64,000 nucleotides of DNA from Thermomonospora catenispora (GTDB lineage Bacteria; Actinomycetota; Actinomycetes; Streptosporangiales; Streptosporangiaceae): the NCBI RefSeq assembly GCF_006363815.1, contig NZ_RRYT01000019.1:25184-89183 (forward strand), read 5' to 3'. A program made the translations under genes and the position numbers. Every line of letters starts with the position of its first letter. Position 1 is the first letter of the stretch. A model generated the notes under the pieces. That model was not told the DNA's origin, did no database searches, and worked only from the letters and a program-made list of their open reading frames with translations. Below are positions 24,092 through 31,147 of this stretch, in pieces.

Positions 24092-24867
24092 CGGAGACCG
24101 TCGACCACGGCGAGCGGGCCGCGCTCCCCCGGCAGGGCACCCAGGCGGTCGACCGGGCGATCGCCGTGCTGCGCTCGTTCGAGAGCGCGGCCCAGCTCAC
24201 CGTCACCGAGATCGCCCACCGGCTCGGCCTGACCACCAGCACCGCGCACCGCATCGTCCGCGCCCTGCACGCGGCGGGCATGCTGGGGCAGGACCCGGTG
24301 ACCGAGCGCTACTTCCTCGGGCCGTCGGTGGCGATCCTCGGCCGGCTCGCCCTGGAGCGCATGGGCAGCACGCTGCTGCACCCGGAGCTGATCGCGCTGC
24401 GCGATCGGACCGGGGAGGCCGTCAGCCTGGGCGTGCGCGTCGGCGACGAGGTGGCGGTGCTGCTGCACGAGCAGTCCCCCCACCCGCTGCGGTACGACCA
24501 GGAGCCCGGCGCACGCAACCCCGTCCACGTCTGCGCGATGGGCAAGACCCTGCTGGCCTTCGGGGACCGGCGGGTCGCCATGGCCGAGCCGTTCCGCCGC
24601 TACACGCCCGCCACCATCACCACCCGCGCCGAGCTGGAGGCCGAGCTGGCGCGGATCCGGCGACGCGGGTACGCGATCAACAACGAGGAGCGCATCGTCG
24701 GCGTGCGGGCCGTGGCCGCCCCGGTCCGCGATCACTCCGGCCGCACGATCGCGGCCGTGGCGCTGCAGGGGCCGGCCGTCCGGTTCGGCGACGATCGGCT
24801 GCCGGAGCTGGCGGCGGCCGTGCGCGCCGCGGCCGACCGGCTCACCGCGCTGCACCGGGGCGGCTGA
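24088..24867 (+). CDS. IclR family transcriptional regulator
   Basis: 259 residues: N-terminal winged helix-turn-helix (AVLRSFESAAQLTVTEIAHRLGLTTSTAHRIVRAL) and a C-terminal effector domain with GEAVSLGVRVGDEVAVL, HVCAMGKTLLA, YAINNEERIVGVRAVAAPV. Length and order are standard for IclR regulators, which bind palindromes near their own or adjacent promoters and sense small catabolites. It is cotranscribed with the cupin gene and followed by a strong hairpin. It is the only dedicated regulator inside the sulfur island and is therefore a candidate, though not the only one, for controlling the divergent operon. Quoted stretches are non-contiguous blocks of about residues 28-62 and 112-220. Confidence 0.88.
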   Translation: MTETVDHGERAALPRQGTQAVDRAIAVLRSFESAAQLTVTEIAHRLGLTTSTAHRIVRALHAAGMLGQDPVTERYFLGPSVAILGRLALERMGSTLLHPELIALRDRTGEAVSLGVRVGDEVAVLLHEQSPHPLRYDQEPGARNPVHVCAMGKTLLAFGDRRVAMAEPFRRYTPATITTRAELEAELARIRRRGYAINNEERIVGVRAVAAPVRDHSGRTIAAVALQGPAVRFGDDRLPELAAAVRAAADRLTALHRGG

Positions 24868-24870
24868 GCG

Positions 24871-24897
24871 GGGTCACGCGGCGGTGCCGCGTGACCC
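24871..24897 (+). terminator. hairpin terminator after the IclR gene
   Basis: Perfect 12-bp arms GGGTCACGCGGC / GCCGCGTGACCC with a 3-nt loop, beginning 4 bp after the stop codon. No U-tract, as is common for actinomycete terminators. Confidence 0.75.
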
Positions 24898-24935
24898 GGC
24901 CGTCGAGAACGGGTCTGGTGACATTTTTCCCTATT

Positions 24936-24954
24936 ACCTATATTTAAGGTAGGT
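24936..24954. promoter_or_regulatory. palindromic operator-like site upstream of the sulfotransferase
   Basis: ACCTA-TATTTAAGG-TAGGT has the same arms and 9-bp spacing as the site at 12202. It ends 24 bp before the ATG at 24979, inside an AT-rich stretch (24921-24967) that must hold the promoter. Confidence 0.6.
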
Positions 24955-24978
24955 TTTACCTTCAATATGGAGGCGGGT

Positions 24979-25893
24979 ATGTCCTTGCCCGATGTCCTGG
25001 TGATCGGCGCGCCCAAAGCGGGCACGACCGCGTTGCACCGCGGGCTGGCCCGCCACCCCCAGCTGTTCATGTCGCCGGTCAAGGAGCCCAAGTTCTTCCT
25101 GACCGACGGGCCGCCGCCTCGGGGAGGCGGCCCCGGCGACGCGCAGACCTACCGAGAGCACATCTGGCGGCGCTCGGACTACGAGGCGCTCTTCGACGCC
25201 GCCCCGCCCGGCGCGCTGCGCGGCGAGAGCACCCCCTTCTACCTGTACGACCAGGAGGCGCAGCTGCGGATCCACCGGCTGATCCCCCACGTCCGGATGA
25301 TCGCGGTGCTGCGGGACCCGGTGGAACGCGCCCACTCCAACTGGGCGCACCTGTGGTCGGCGGGCCTGGAGCCGATCGGCGACGTGGTGGAGGCGTGCGC
25401 CGCCCAGGAGCGGCGGGTGCGGGCCGGGTGGTCGGCGTTCTGGCGCTATGTCGACCTGGGCAGGTACGGGGAGCAGCTGCAGCACCTGTTCAAGCTGTTC
25501 CCGCGCGAGCAGGTGCTGCTGCTGCGCTATGAGGAGCTGCGCGACCGGCCCGCCGCCGCGCTGGACGAGATCTGCGCCTTCCTCGGCGTGCGGACGGGGG
25601 TGCTCGACGCCCTCCCCCGGGAGAACGTGACCCCGCACGTCGCCGACTCCCCCGGCAACCGGGCGCTGCAGGCGCTGCTGCGCGGCGGGGCCCGGATCGG
25701 CGCCCACATGCCGGAGGCCGTCCGCAAGGCGGCGCGCCGGCCCTTTCTGGCCCTGCTCCAGCGGGACCCGCGCACCCGGCGGCCGCCCACCCCGCAGCAG
25801 CGCGCGCGGCTGCTGCCCTACTTCGAGGACGACATCGCGCTCCTGTCGGAGATCACCGGCTGGGACTGCACGGACTGGCTCAAGGTCGCCTGA
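24979..25893 (+). CDS. PAPS-dependent sulfotransferase
   Basis: 304 residues of the Sulfotransfer_1/3 type. The 5'-phosphosulfate loop is APKAGTTALH (residues 11-20) and the 3'-phosphate motif is RDPVERAHSNW (112-122). The body is typical of bacterial carbohydrate or small-molecule O-sulfotransferases (RYEELRDRPAAALDEICAFLG). The ATG at 24979 has GGAGG 5 nt upstream. It should transfer sulfate from PAPS to a hydroxyl acceptor that is unknown. The gene is monocistronic, directly downstream of the ACCTA-N9-TAGGT element, implying control together with organosulfur uptake; such a gene would store or export sulfate groups. No signal peptide. Confidence 0.85.
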   Translation: MSLPDVLVIGAPKAGTTALHRGLARHPQLFMSPVKEPKFFLTDGPPPRGGGPGDAQTYREHIWRRSDYEALFDAAPPGALRGESTPFYLYDQEAQLRIHRLIPHVRMIAVLRDPVERAHSNWAHLWSAGLEPIGDVVEACAAQERRVRAGWSAFWRYVDLGRYGEQLQHLFKLFPREQVLLLRYEELRDRPAAALDEICAFLGVRTGVLDALPRENVTPHVADSPGNRALQALLRGGARIGAHMPEAVRKAARRPFLALLQRDPRTRRPPTPQQRARLLPYFEDDIALLSEITGWDCTDWLKVA

Positions 25894-25938
25894 GCCCCTC
25901 GCCCGCCGCGCCGGCGGAGGCCGCCCCGTACGGCGACG

Positions 25939-26850
25939 TCATTCCGGGTGCAGCTCGGTGCGCAGTTCGTGCGCCCCGTCGGCGCGGGTCATCTCGTAGT
26001 AGATCCGCCAGCCCTCCCCCGGCACCCGCAGCGCCTCCAGGTAGCGCAGACCGCCGCCGCCGTGGGGGGAGACCCCCACGGGCTCCTCGCCCTGCGGGAG
26101 CAGCACCGAATACCCCTCCCCCGCGGCCAGGCCGGTGCGCTCCTCGTAGTTCTCGGCGGCGCTGGCCCGTCCGTCGTAGAAGGCGACGGTGCGCCCCCCG
26201 TGCCGCAGCACCGCCGTGACCCGGGCGCCGCGGGCGTCCCAGCGCCCCGGGCGACCGGTCAGCACCGTGCCGTGCCAGACCCATTCCAGCCCGTCGGCGC
26301 TGGTGGCGTAGTCGGTGACCATCTGGTCGGCCTCGTCGGGGTCGGCCAGCGGATGGCAGGAGGCCCACAGGTGCCATTTGCCGCCGTCCTGGCGGATCAC
26401 CGGGTCCTTCACGCCGACCAGCCGGCTGCCGGGCAGCACGACGCGGCTGCCGACCGGGTCGAACCGCGCCGGGTCGGCGGCCTCCAGCACCTCCACCCGC
26501 CAGTGCTTGGTGCCGGTGGTGGCGCAGCTCAGATACAGCCGGAAGGTCCCGTCCTCGGTGGTCACCAGCGCGGGACGCTCCAGCGACTCGGCGTCCATGA
26601 GGTCCTTGTCGATGACCGTCAACGTCTCGAAGCGCTCCCCGTCGCGGGAGCGGGCCACCACCACCGCGTATCCGCGGCCCTGACCGACCGGGCGGCGCAG
26701 CCGGTAGGCCAGGTAGATCACGCCGTCCACCAGGCAGGCGCTGGGCGCGCCCGCCCAGTGCCCCGGCTCGTCCCGTGGCGGGGCGATGACCGGCCGGGAG
26801 TCCTCCGGCCTGGGCGGGGGAAACGGCAGACCGAAATCTCCATCAAACAT
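25939..26850 (-). CDS. five-bladed beta-propeller glycosidase-like protein
   Basis: 303 residues of the GH43/GH68/GH130-like propeller type: WAGAPSACLVDGVIYLAYRLRRP, ESLERPALVTTEDGTFRLYLSC, VKDPVIRQDGGKWHLWASC, SADGLEWVWHG. Repeated beta-blade signatures with SxDG turns support the fold. The catalytic carboxylates cannot be assigned with confidence, so it could be a glycosidase, phosphorylase or non-enzymatic propeller. No signal peptide. A TATAGT hexamer 8 nt before the ATG, and no ribosome site, point to a leaderless transcript. It is convergent with the sulfotransferase; whether they share a sugar substrate is speculative. Confidence 0.65.
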   Translation of the reverse strand: MFDGDFGLPFPPPRPEDSRPVIAPPRDEPGHWAGAPSACLVDGVIYLAYRLRRPVGQGRGYAVVVARSRDGERFETLTVIDKDLMDAESLERPALVTTEDGTFRLYLSCATTGTKHWRVEVLEAADPARFDPVGSRVVLPGSRLVGVKDPVIRQDGGKWHLWASCHPLADPDEADQMVTDYATSADGLEWVWHGTVLTGRPGRWDARGARVTAVLRHGGRTVAFYDGRASAAENYEERTGLAAGEGYSVLLPQGEEPVGVSPHGGGGLRYLEALRVPGEGWRIYYEMTRADGAHELRTELHPE

Positions 26851-26858
26851 GTCGGAAC

Positions 26859-26864
26859 ACTATA
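26859..26864 (-). promoter_or_regulatory. -10 element of a probable leaderless promoter
   Basis: TATAGT on the minus strand ends 8 nt before the ATG at 26850. No Shine-Dalgarno lies between, so transcription should start at or next to the start codon. No convincing -35 is seen. Confidence 0.55.
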
Positions 26865-27072
26865 GAGATTGGCCCGGTCGCGCCACGGAGCGTCCGCCCC
26901 GCGTGTCGGGCCGGCGGTCCACCGGCGGCCGGCCCCCGATGCGACCGAAAGCCCGGTCGGCGCCCCTCTTCGCACGGGATCCGGACGTCCTCGGACCCGC
27001 ACGTTCCGCGCCGCGTCCCGTCCGCCGTGCACGGAGGCCGGCCCGCGGAGACCGACCCCCGTGCGCGGGAGG

Positions 27073-27582
27073 TCAGGAGGTCTGCGGGCGGAAGCGGCCA
27101 AAGCGTCCGCGATGGTAGAGCAGGGGCTGGTCGGGCCGGTGGATCCGGGCGCCGGTCACCAGGCCCACGACCAGGATGTGGTCGCCGATGTCGGTGGTGG
27201 TGTACGGCGTGCACAGCAGATGGGCGCACACGCCCTCCAGCAGCGGGGTGCCGTCGGGGGCGGGACGCCAGCGGGTGGGGGCGGCGAAGCGGTCGACGCC
27301 GCGGTGGGCGAAGCGGGCGGCCAGGTCGGCCTGGGCGTCGGAGAGGATGTTGACCGCGAAGCGGTCGGCGGCGCGCAGGGACGGCCAGGTGGTGGAGGTG
27401 CGGGCGATGCAGAAGGACACCAGGGGCGGCTCCAGGCTGACCGAGGTGAAGGAGGTGGCGGTCAGCCCCGCCGGGGCGCCGCCGGGGGCCGCGGTGACCA
27501 CCACGACCCCGGCGGCGTGCAGGGCCAGGGTCCGGCGGAACTGATCGGGGTCGATCGCCTGGTCGCGCAGCAGTTCGGTCAT
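27073..27582 (-). CDS. flavin reductase domain protein (HpaC/DszD-like)
   Basis: 169 residues covering the flavin-reductase-like split barrel: RRTLALHAAGVVVVTAAPGG, GLTATSFTSVSLEPPLVSFCI, FAVNILSDAQADLAARFA and a C-terminal DHILVVGLV motif. It should use NAD(P)H to make free FMNH2 for two-component monooxygenases, here the SsuD-like and two DszC-like enzymes. The ATG at 27582 is preferred because AAAGGACC lies 9 nt upstream and homology starts there. It is downstream of the second DszC-like gene on the same strand but separated by 304 bp containing an operator-like site, so it is probably its own unit. Confidence 0.85.
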   Translation of the reverse strand: MTELLRDQAIDPDQFRRTLALHAAGVVVVTAAPGGAPAGLTATSFTSVSLEPPLVSFCIARTSTTWPSLRAADRFAVNILSDAQADLAARFAHRGVDRFAAPTRWRPAPDGTPLLEGVCAHLLCTPYTTTDIGDHILVVGLVTGARIHRPDQPLLYHRGRFGRFRPQTS

Positions 27583-27803
27583 CGCCACAGGTCCTTTCGG
27601 GCTCTGCCGTCGTGGGGGTGGTGCGTCGCACCGGGGCGCCCTGGTCTCGGGTCGGGTCCGGCCCCGCAGGCCCCGATCGCCGGGGCCGGGGACCGGCGGT
27701 GCACGGTCCGGCGTCTCCCAGGGCATGGCGCCGTTCACGACCGTGGTCTCGGTGGATGCGTCGAGCGGCGGCGGGGCGGGCCGTCCCGCCGATATTCACT
27801 TAT

Positions 27804-27822
27804 TCCTACTTATTTACTATGA
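27804..27822. promoter_or_regulatory. operator-like site upstream of the flavin reductase
   Basis: TCCTA-CTTATTTAC-TATGA matches the 12202 site at 14 of 19 positions, with eight of nine spacer bases identical. A wider perfect pair, TTCCTA (27803-27808) and TAGGAA (27825-27830), surrounds it. It lies 222 bp before the reductase ATG in a 304-bp gap with no other gene. Confidence 0.6.
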
Positions 27823-27886
27823 AATAGGAAGACGGCTCCTCTGCGGGCTCCCCGCCCGGCCTCCCGTCCGGGCGGGGCCCGGGCCC

Positions 27887-29128
27887 TCAGATGGCGCCGT
27901 GCTGCGGGGGCGGCGTGCCGTTGAGCACGTAGCGGCCGATGTGCTGGATCTTCCAGCGGACCGGGTCGTGCAGGGTGTGGGTGCGGGCGTTGCGCCAGTG
28001 CCGGTGCAGGTTGTGCCGCTCCAGGCTGGATCGGGTGCCCGACAGCTCGAACAGCGCGCTGGAGATCTCCACGCCGGCCCGGTCGGCGACCGTCTTGGCG
28101 GTGGCCACCGCGATCGAGGCGGCGTCGGCGTTCTCCTCGGTGAGCTCGTGCCTGGCACGCTCCACCGCCCGGCCCGCCTCGGCCAGCAGCGCCCGCGCCG
28201 ACCGTTCGAGGACCACCAGCTCGCCGAACCGCTGGATGAGCAGCGGATCGTCGGCGGCGCGGGCGCACCCGCTGTCGGGCCAGGGACGGGAGCGGGTGCG
28301 CACGAACTCGGCGGCGTCGCGCAGCGCGCCCCCGGCGATGCCCACGTCGATGGCCGCGTGCAGCAACTGCGCGTAGGCGCCGTGGATCTGCGGCCCGGTG
28401 AAGGTCAGGTGGTGCGGCACCACCCGCTCGGCCGGCACCCGCACGTTCTTGAGCCGCACGGTGCCGCTGGCGGTGACCCGCTGCCCCATGCCCGTCCAGT
28501 CGTCGACGATCTCCAGGCCGGGCGCGCCCTGGGGCACGTAGGCCACGTGCAGCCGGTCGCCCTGGCCCGGCACCTCCAGCTGGGCCAGCACCGGCACCCA
28601 GTGCGCGAACAGCGCGCCGGTGCAGTAGAACTTCTCCCCGTTCAGCAGGTAGCCGCCGTCCCCGTCGGGGACGAGCCGGGTGCGGTAGTCCTGGGCGTGC
28701 CGGGTGCCGGCCTCGGACTGGGCGTTGCCGAAGCGCCTGCCCGCCAGCGCCTCGCCGAAGAAGTACCGCTGCTGCTCCTCGTCGCCCTGCTGGGCCAGCA
28801 CCCGCAGATAGACCACGTGGCTGTGCGGGATCTGGGCGATGTTGGGGTCGGCCTCGGCCAGCAGGCGGTAGACCTCCGCGAGGGTGTCGGCGCGCACGTC
28901 GGCCCCGCCGTACCGGCGCGGCACGGTGATCGCCAGCAGCCCGCTCTCCGACAGCCGGTCGAGCTCGGCCCGCGGCAGCAGCCGCTGCGCGTCGCGTTCG
29001 GCGGCGCCGGGCGCGAACTCGGCGGCCAGACGCGCGGCGACCTCGAGGGCCTCCTCGTCGGTGCGGATCACATGGGCGCGACCGGCGGAGGCGATCGGGA
29101 CCTCCAGAGCCTGGTCGAAAGTGGTCAT
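27887..29128 (-). CDS. acyl-CoA dehydrogenase-fold flavin monooxygenase, SfnB/DszC-like (copy 2)
   Basis: 413 residues. N domain: SESGLLAITVPRRYGGADV. Beta domain: GGYLLNGEKFYCTGALFAHW and GMGQRVTASGTVRLKNV. C-terminal bundle: SSLERHNLHRHWRNARTHTLHDPVRWK, a signature of the SfnB/DszC branch that lies near the flavin. These proteins use FMNH2 and O2 to oxygenate sulfides, sulfoxides or sulfones. AGGGGGCGAG precedes the ATG at 29128. It is better matched to SfnB than copy 1 and stands alone next to the flavin reductase. An operator-like element starts 39 bp before the ATG, the same distance as at ssuB. Confidence 0.83.
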   Translation of the reverse strand: MTTFDQALEVPIASAGRAHVIRTDEEALEVAARLAAEFAPGAAERDAQRLLPRAELDRLSESGLLAITVPRRYGGADVRADTLAEVYRLLAEADPNIAQIPHSHVVYLRVLAQQGDEEQQRYFFGEALAGRRFGNAQSEAGTRHAQDYRTRLVPDGDGGYLLNGEKFYCTGALFAHWVPVLAQLEVPGQGDRLHVAYVPQGAPGLEIVDDWTGMGQRVTASGTVRLKNVRVPAERVVPHHLTFTGPQIHGAYAQLLHAAIDVGIAGGALRDAAEFVRTRSRPWPDSGCARAADDPLLIQRFGELVVLERSARALLAEAGRAVERARHELTEENADAASIAVATAKTVADRAGVEISSALFELSGTRSSLERHNLHRHWRNARTHTLHDPVRWKIQHIGRYVLNGTPPPQHGAI

Positions 29129-29166
29129 CTCGCCCCCTGGGAACGAAACCGGGAGATACATGGTAA

Positions 29167-29185
29167 CTCTACCTGTTTACTAGGG
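29167..29185. promoter_or_regulatory. operator-like site upstream of the SfnB/DszC-like gene
   Basis: CTCTA-CCTGTTTAC-TAGGG matches the 12202 and 27804 sites at about 13 of 19 positions, especially TTTACTAGG. Its near edge is 39 bp from the ATG at 29128, identical to the spacing at 12202. Confidence 0.55.
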
Positions 29186-29236
29186 ATTTGCCCAAGGGCG
29201 ATCTCCGCAAAACCGAGCGGGCGAGGGCGGGCCGGG

Positions 29237-29460
29237 CACCGCGACTTCGTGATCAAGAACGTGCCGGTGCCGTCCGCCTCCGCCTGCTTCGCGGCCTTCG
29301 CCGGCAACGCCTCGGGCATGGCGGCCGCCGGGCTGACCGACTCCCGGCCGGTCGGCCGCTTCACCCCGCAGACGCTGCTGCACTTCGGCCAGGGCCTCGC
29401 GCCGGACGACTCGGCCGTCCTGCCGGCGATGCCGGCCGCCGGCTCCCCGCCCCGCAGGCG
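29237..29460 (+). other. coding-like remnant of unknown origin
   Basis: One plus-strand frame has nearly 100% G/C third positions and a protein-like sequence: DFVIKNVPVPSASACFAAF, then NASGMAAAGLTD, RPVGRFTPQTLLHFGQG. It has no ribosome site and no stop at the expected place. I do not recognise a family. It is probably the fragment of a lost gene between the sulfur island and the SRPBCC pair. Apart from this and the site at 29167, the 29129-29566 gap shows nothing. Confidence 0.3.
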
Positions 29461-29566
29461 GAGGCCGCCCTCCCGGCGCGGCGGGACGAGCGCGCGGAGC
29501 TGCGGCGGGACTGAGCCCTCGCACCGGGCGCGGGGCGGCGGCCCGGCGGATCCGCAGGGCCGCCGC

Positions 29567-29607
29567 CGGCGCCGGTGGAGGGGCCCCGCCCCCTCGCACC
29601 GGCGCCG
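29567..29607 (-). terminator. hairpin downstream of the SRPBCC gene
   Basis: Arms CGGCGCCGGTG (29567-29577) and CACCGGCGCCG (29597-29607), with a further GAGGGG/CCCCTC pairing in the loop. It begins 10 bp after the stop of the gene at 29618. Confidence 0.65.
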
Positions 29608-29617
29608 CCCGGGCGAG

Positions 29618-29935
29618 TCAGCCGCCGAGGGACCGCAGGGTCGCCGCGAAACCGTCGTGCACCTGGGACCGGAACCCGACGAAGAAGCGGTTGACGAGCG
29701 GGACGGCCCAGCGGGCGCGGGTGGCCGCGTTGAAGACCCGCAGGGTCACCCGGGTGCCCGCGTCCTCGGGCGCCAGGCGGTACTCGGCCCGGTACCACCA
29801 GTCGCCCTGCACGACGAGGACGGGGCGGGGACCGGAGTCCTCGACGCGGGCGCCCTCCAGCGACGCCGACAGCCTGCGCAGCACATCCGGGACGGATCCC
29901 GGAACGAGGCCGGTCTCCTCGGCGAGCGGCCTCAT
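29618..29935 (-). CDS. SRPBCC-fold small protein
   Basis: 105 residues resembling the START/SRPBCC polyketide-cyclase-like fold: LVVQGDWWYRAEYRLAPEDAGTRVTLRVFN, then a C-terminal helix NRFFVGFRSQVHDGFAATLRSLG. The usual SRPBCC length is ~140, so it may lack the first strand, or the true start may lie inside the upstream gene. Its ATG overlaps the stop of the SgcJ-like gene (ATGA), so translation is coupled. It may bind a hydrophobic small molecule; the function is unknown. Confidence 0.6.
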   Translation of the reverse strand: MRPLAEETGLVPGSVPDVLRRLSASLEGARVEDSGPRPVLVVQGDWWYRAEYRLAPEDAGTRVTLRVFNAATRARWAVPLVNRFFVGFRSQVHDGFAATLRSLGG

Positions 29936-30321
29936 GCCGCCGCCCCCGGGACGGGGACGCGCGGGGTGTTCTGGAACGAACCGAAGCGCCAGCCCGTCTC
30001 CCGGCGCACCGCGGTGAGGGTGATCATGGTCTCCCGGTCGCCGCCCGGCGAGATCCCGGTCGCCACCACGACGGCCACGTCCGGGGTGAGGAACCTGATC
30101 TTCGGGTCGGCCGGCGCCACCAGGCGCGAGCCCTTGAGCGGCCCCTCGAACAGGGGGCGGTGGCCCTCCTCGATGGCGGCGCGCCCGGCCATGTTGTGGC
30201 CGAAGAGGGTGATGTAGTCGGCGTCTTCGACGAACAGATCGGCGTAGGCGGCGGCGTCGCCGTCGTTCCAGGCGGCGACGAGCCGGTCGAGCAGGTCACG
30301 GACGGCCGAGACGTCAGACAT
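29932..30321 (-). CDS. SgcJ/EcaC-like SnoaL-superfamily protein (DUF4440 type)
   Basis: 129 residues of the NTF2-like fold. VRDLLDRLVAAWNDGDAAAYADLFVEDADYITLFG is the family's opening signature, followed by VAVVVATGISPGG and TAVRRETGWRFGSFQNT. The ATG at 30321 has CAGGAGG upstream. Homologues labelled SgcJ/EcaC occur as accessory proteins in biosynthesis clusters and as stand-alone genes of unknown role. It forms a small operon with the SRPBCC protein, just downstream of the PadR regulator on the same strand. Confidence 0.8.
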   Translation of the reverse strand: MSDVSAVRDLLDRLVAAWNDGDAAAYADLFVEDADYITLFGHNMAGRAAIEEGHRPLFEGPLKGSRLVAPADPKIRFLTPDVAVVVATGISPGGDRETMITLTAVRRETGWRFGSFQNTPRVPVPGAAA

Positions 30322-30392
30322 GATGTCCTCCTGAAAGGGTGATGGAACCGGCCTCGTCCGAGGCCGGGAGGCCCGGTTCACCGGCGGCGGTC

Positions 30393-30965
30393 TCAGTCCT
30401 CGGTCGCCTCCGCCGGTGAACCGGGCCAGTCCAGTCCGCCCGAGCGCAGGTCCTCCAGGACGCCGCGCACCCAGGCGAGTTCGGCGGTGTACAGGGCCCG
30501 CCTGTACTCGGTCTCCAGCAGCAGCACCCGGGGCAGGTCCAGCGTCGCCAAGGTCGCCTCGGCGGCGGCCACCGCGCCCTCCAGGGCCGCGGCCCGGGTG
30601 CTGAGACAGCGCTCGGCCTCCTTGGGGTCGAGCGCCGCCATCAGGGAGGTCGCCGCGTACATGACGCGGGAGTCGGGGTCGAGGCGCTCCAGCATCCGCC
30701 GCAGACGATGGGCCAGCTCCTCGCGGCCCTCGTCGGTGACGCGGTAGACGGTGCGCTCCGGTCCCCGGCCCTCCCGGCTGGTCTCCACCGGTTCGATCAG
30801 GCCGTCCCGCAGGAGCCTGTCGACGGCGTGGTACAGGCTGCGCGGCAGGCCGGAGACGTAGTCCTTATGGGTGTCCACCATGAACCGGTGCAGCTGGTAG
30901 GGGTGCTGCGGCCGTTGCGCCAGCAGCGCCAGCGCGGTCGTCCCCACCAGGTCCCATCGGGCCAT
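30393..30965 (-). CDS. PadR family transcriptional regulator
   Basis: 190 residues. The N-terminal winged helix is clear (LALLAQRPQHPYQLHRFM, SLYHAVDRLLRDGLIEP, VYRVTDEGREEL), followed by a coiled C-terminal dimerisation domain. It is the first gene of the set 30965-29618 and lies 12 bp from a strong palindrome that is its likely autoregulatory operator. The 71-bp gap to the SgcJ-like gene allows cotranscription. PadR proteins usually repress neighbouring genes until a ligand binds; candidates here are the two small genes downstream or the divergent beta-lactamase. Confidence 0.88.
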   Translation of the reverse strand: MARWDLVGTTALALLAQRPQHPYQLHRFMVDTHKDYVSGLPRSLYHAVDRLLRDGLIEPVETSREGRGPERTVYRVTDEGREELAHRLRRMLERLDPDSRVMYAATSLMAALDPKEAERCLSTRAAALEGAVAAAEATLATLDLPRVLLLETEYRRALYTAELAWVRGVLEDLRSGGLDWPGSPAEATED

Positions 30966-30977
30966 CTCCGCCTCCCA

Positions 30978-31011
30978 CTATGGCAAATTGCACTATTGCA
31001 ATGTGCCATAG
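30978..31011. promoter_or_regulatory. 34-bp palindrome upstream of padR-like gene
   Basis: Outer arms CTATGGCA / TGCCATAG and inner arms ATTGCA / TGCAAT are symmetric around a CTAT centre with only single-base interruptions. It lies 12 bp before the PadR ATG, the position expected for an autoregulatory operator, and is AT-rich for the region. Confidence 0.75.
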
Positions 31012-31088
31012 CTGCGCCGCGACGGCAAGCGGCCGGGGGTTACGTCACGCCTGAAGCGGGCGTTCAGGTCACAGCGAAATCAGATGTG

Positions 31089-31130
31089 AATGTCGGACAT
31101 TTACTTGATCATCGATGTCCTCGACATCGA
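31089..31130. promoter_or_regulatory. two adjacent palindromes upstream of the beta-lactamase
   Basis: AATGTCGGACATT (31089-31101) is a perfect palindrome. TCGATGTC-CTC-GACATCGA (31112-31130) has perfect 8-bp arms. Both carry TGTC/GACA half-sites and centre 26 bp apart, just upstream of the ribosome site at 31137. Confidence 0.6.
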
Positions 31131-31147
31131 GAGACAAAGGAGTCCAC

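Noticed and set aside
9500-29200. SAM or other sulfur-related riboswitch in the island
   Set aside because: No leader of sufficient length with the expected conserved stems was seen before any of the operons.
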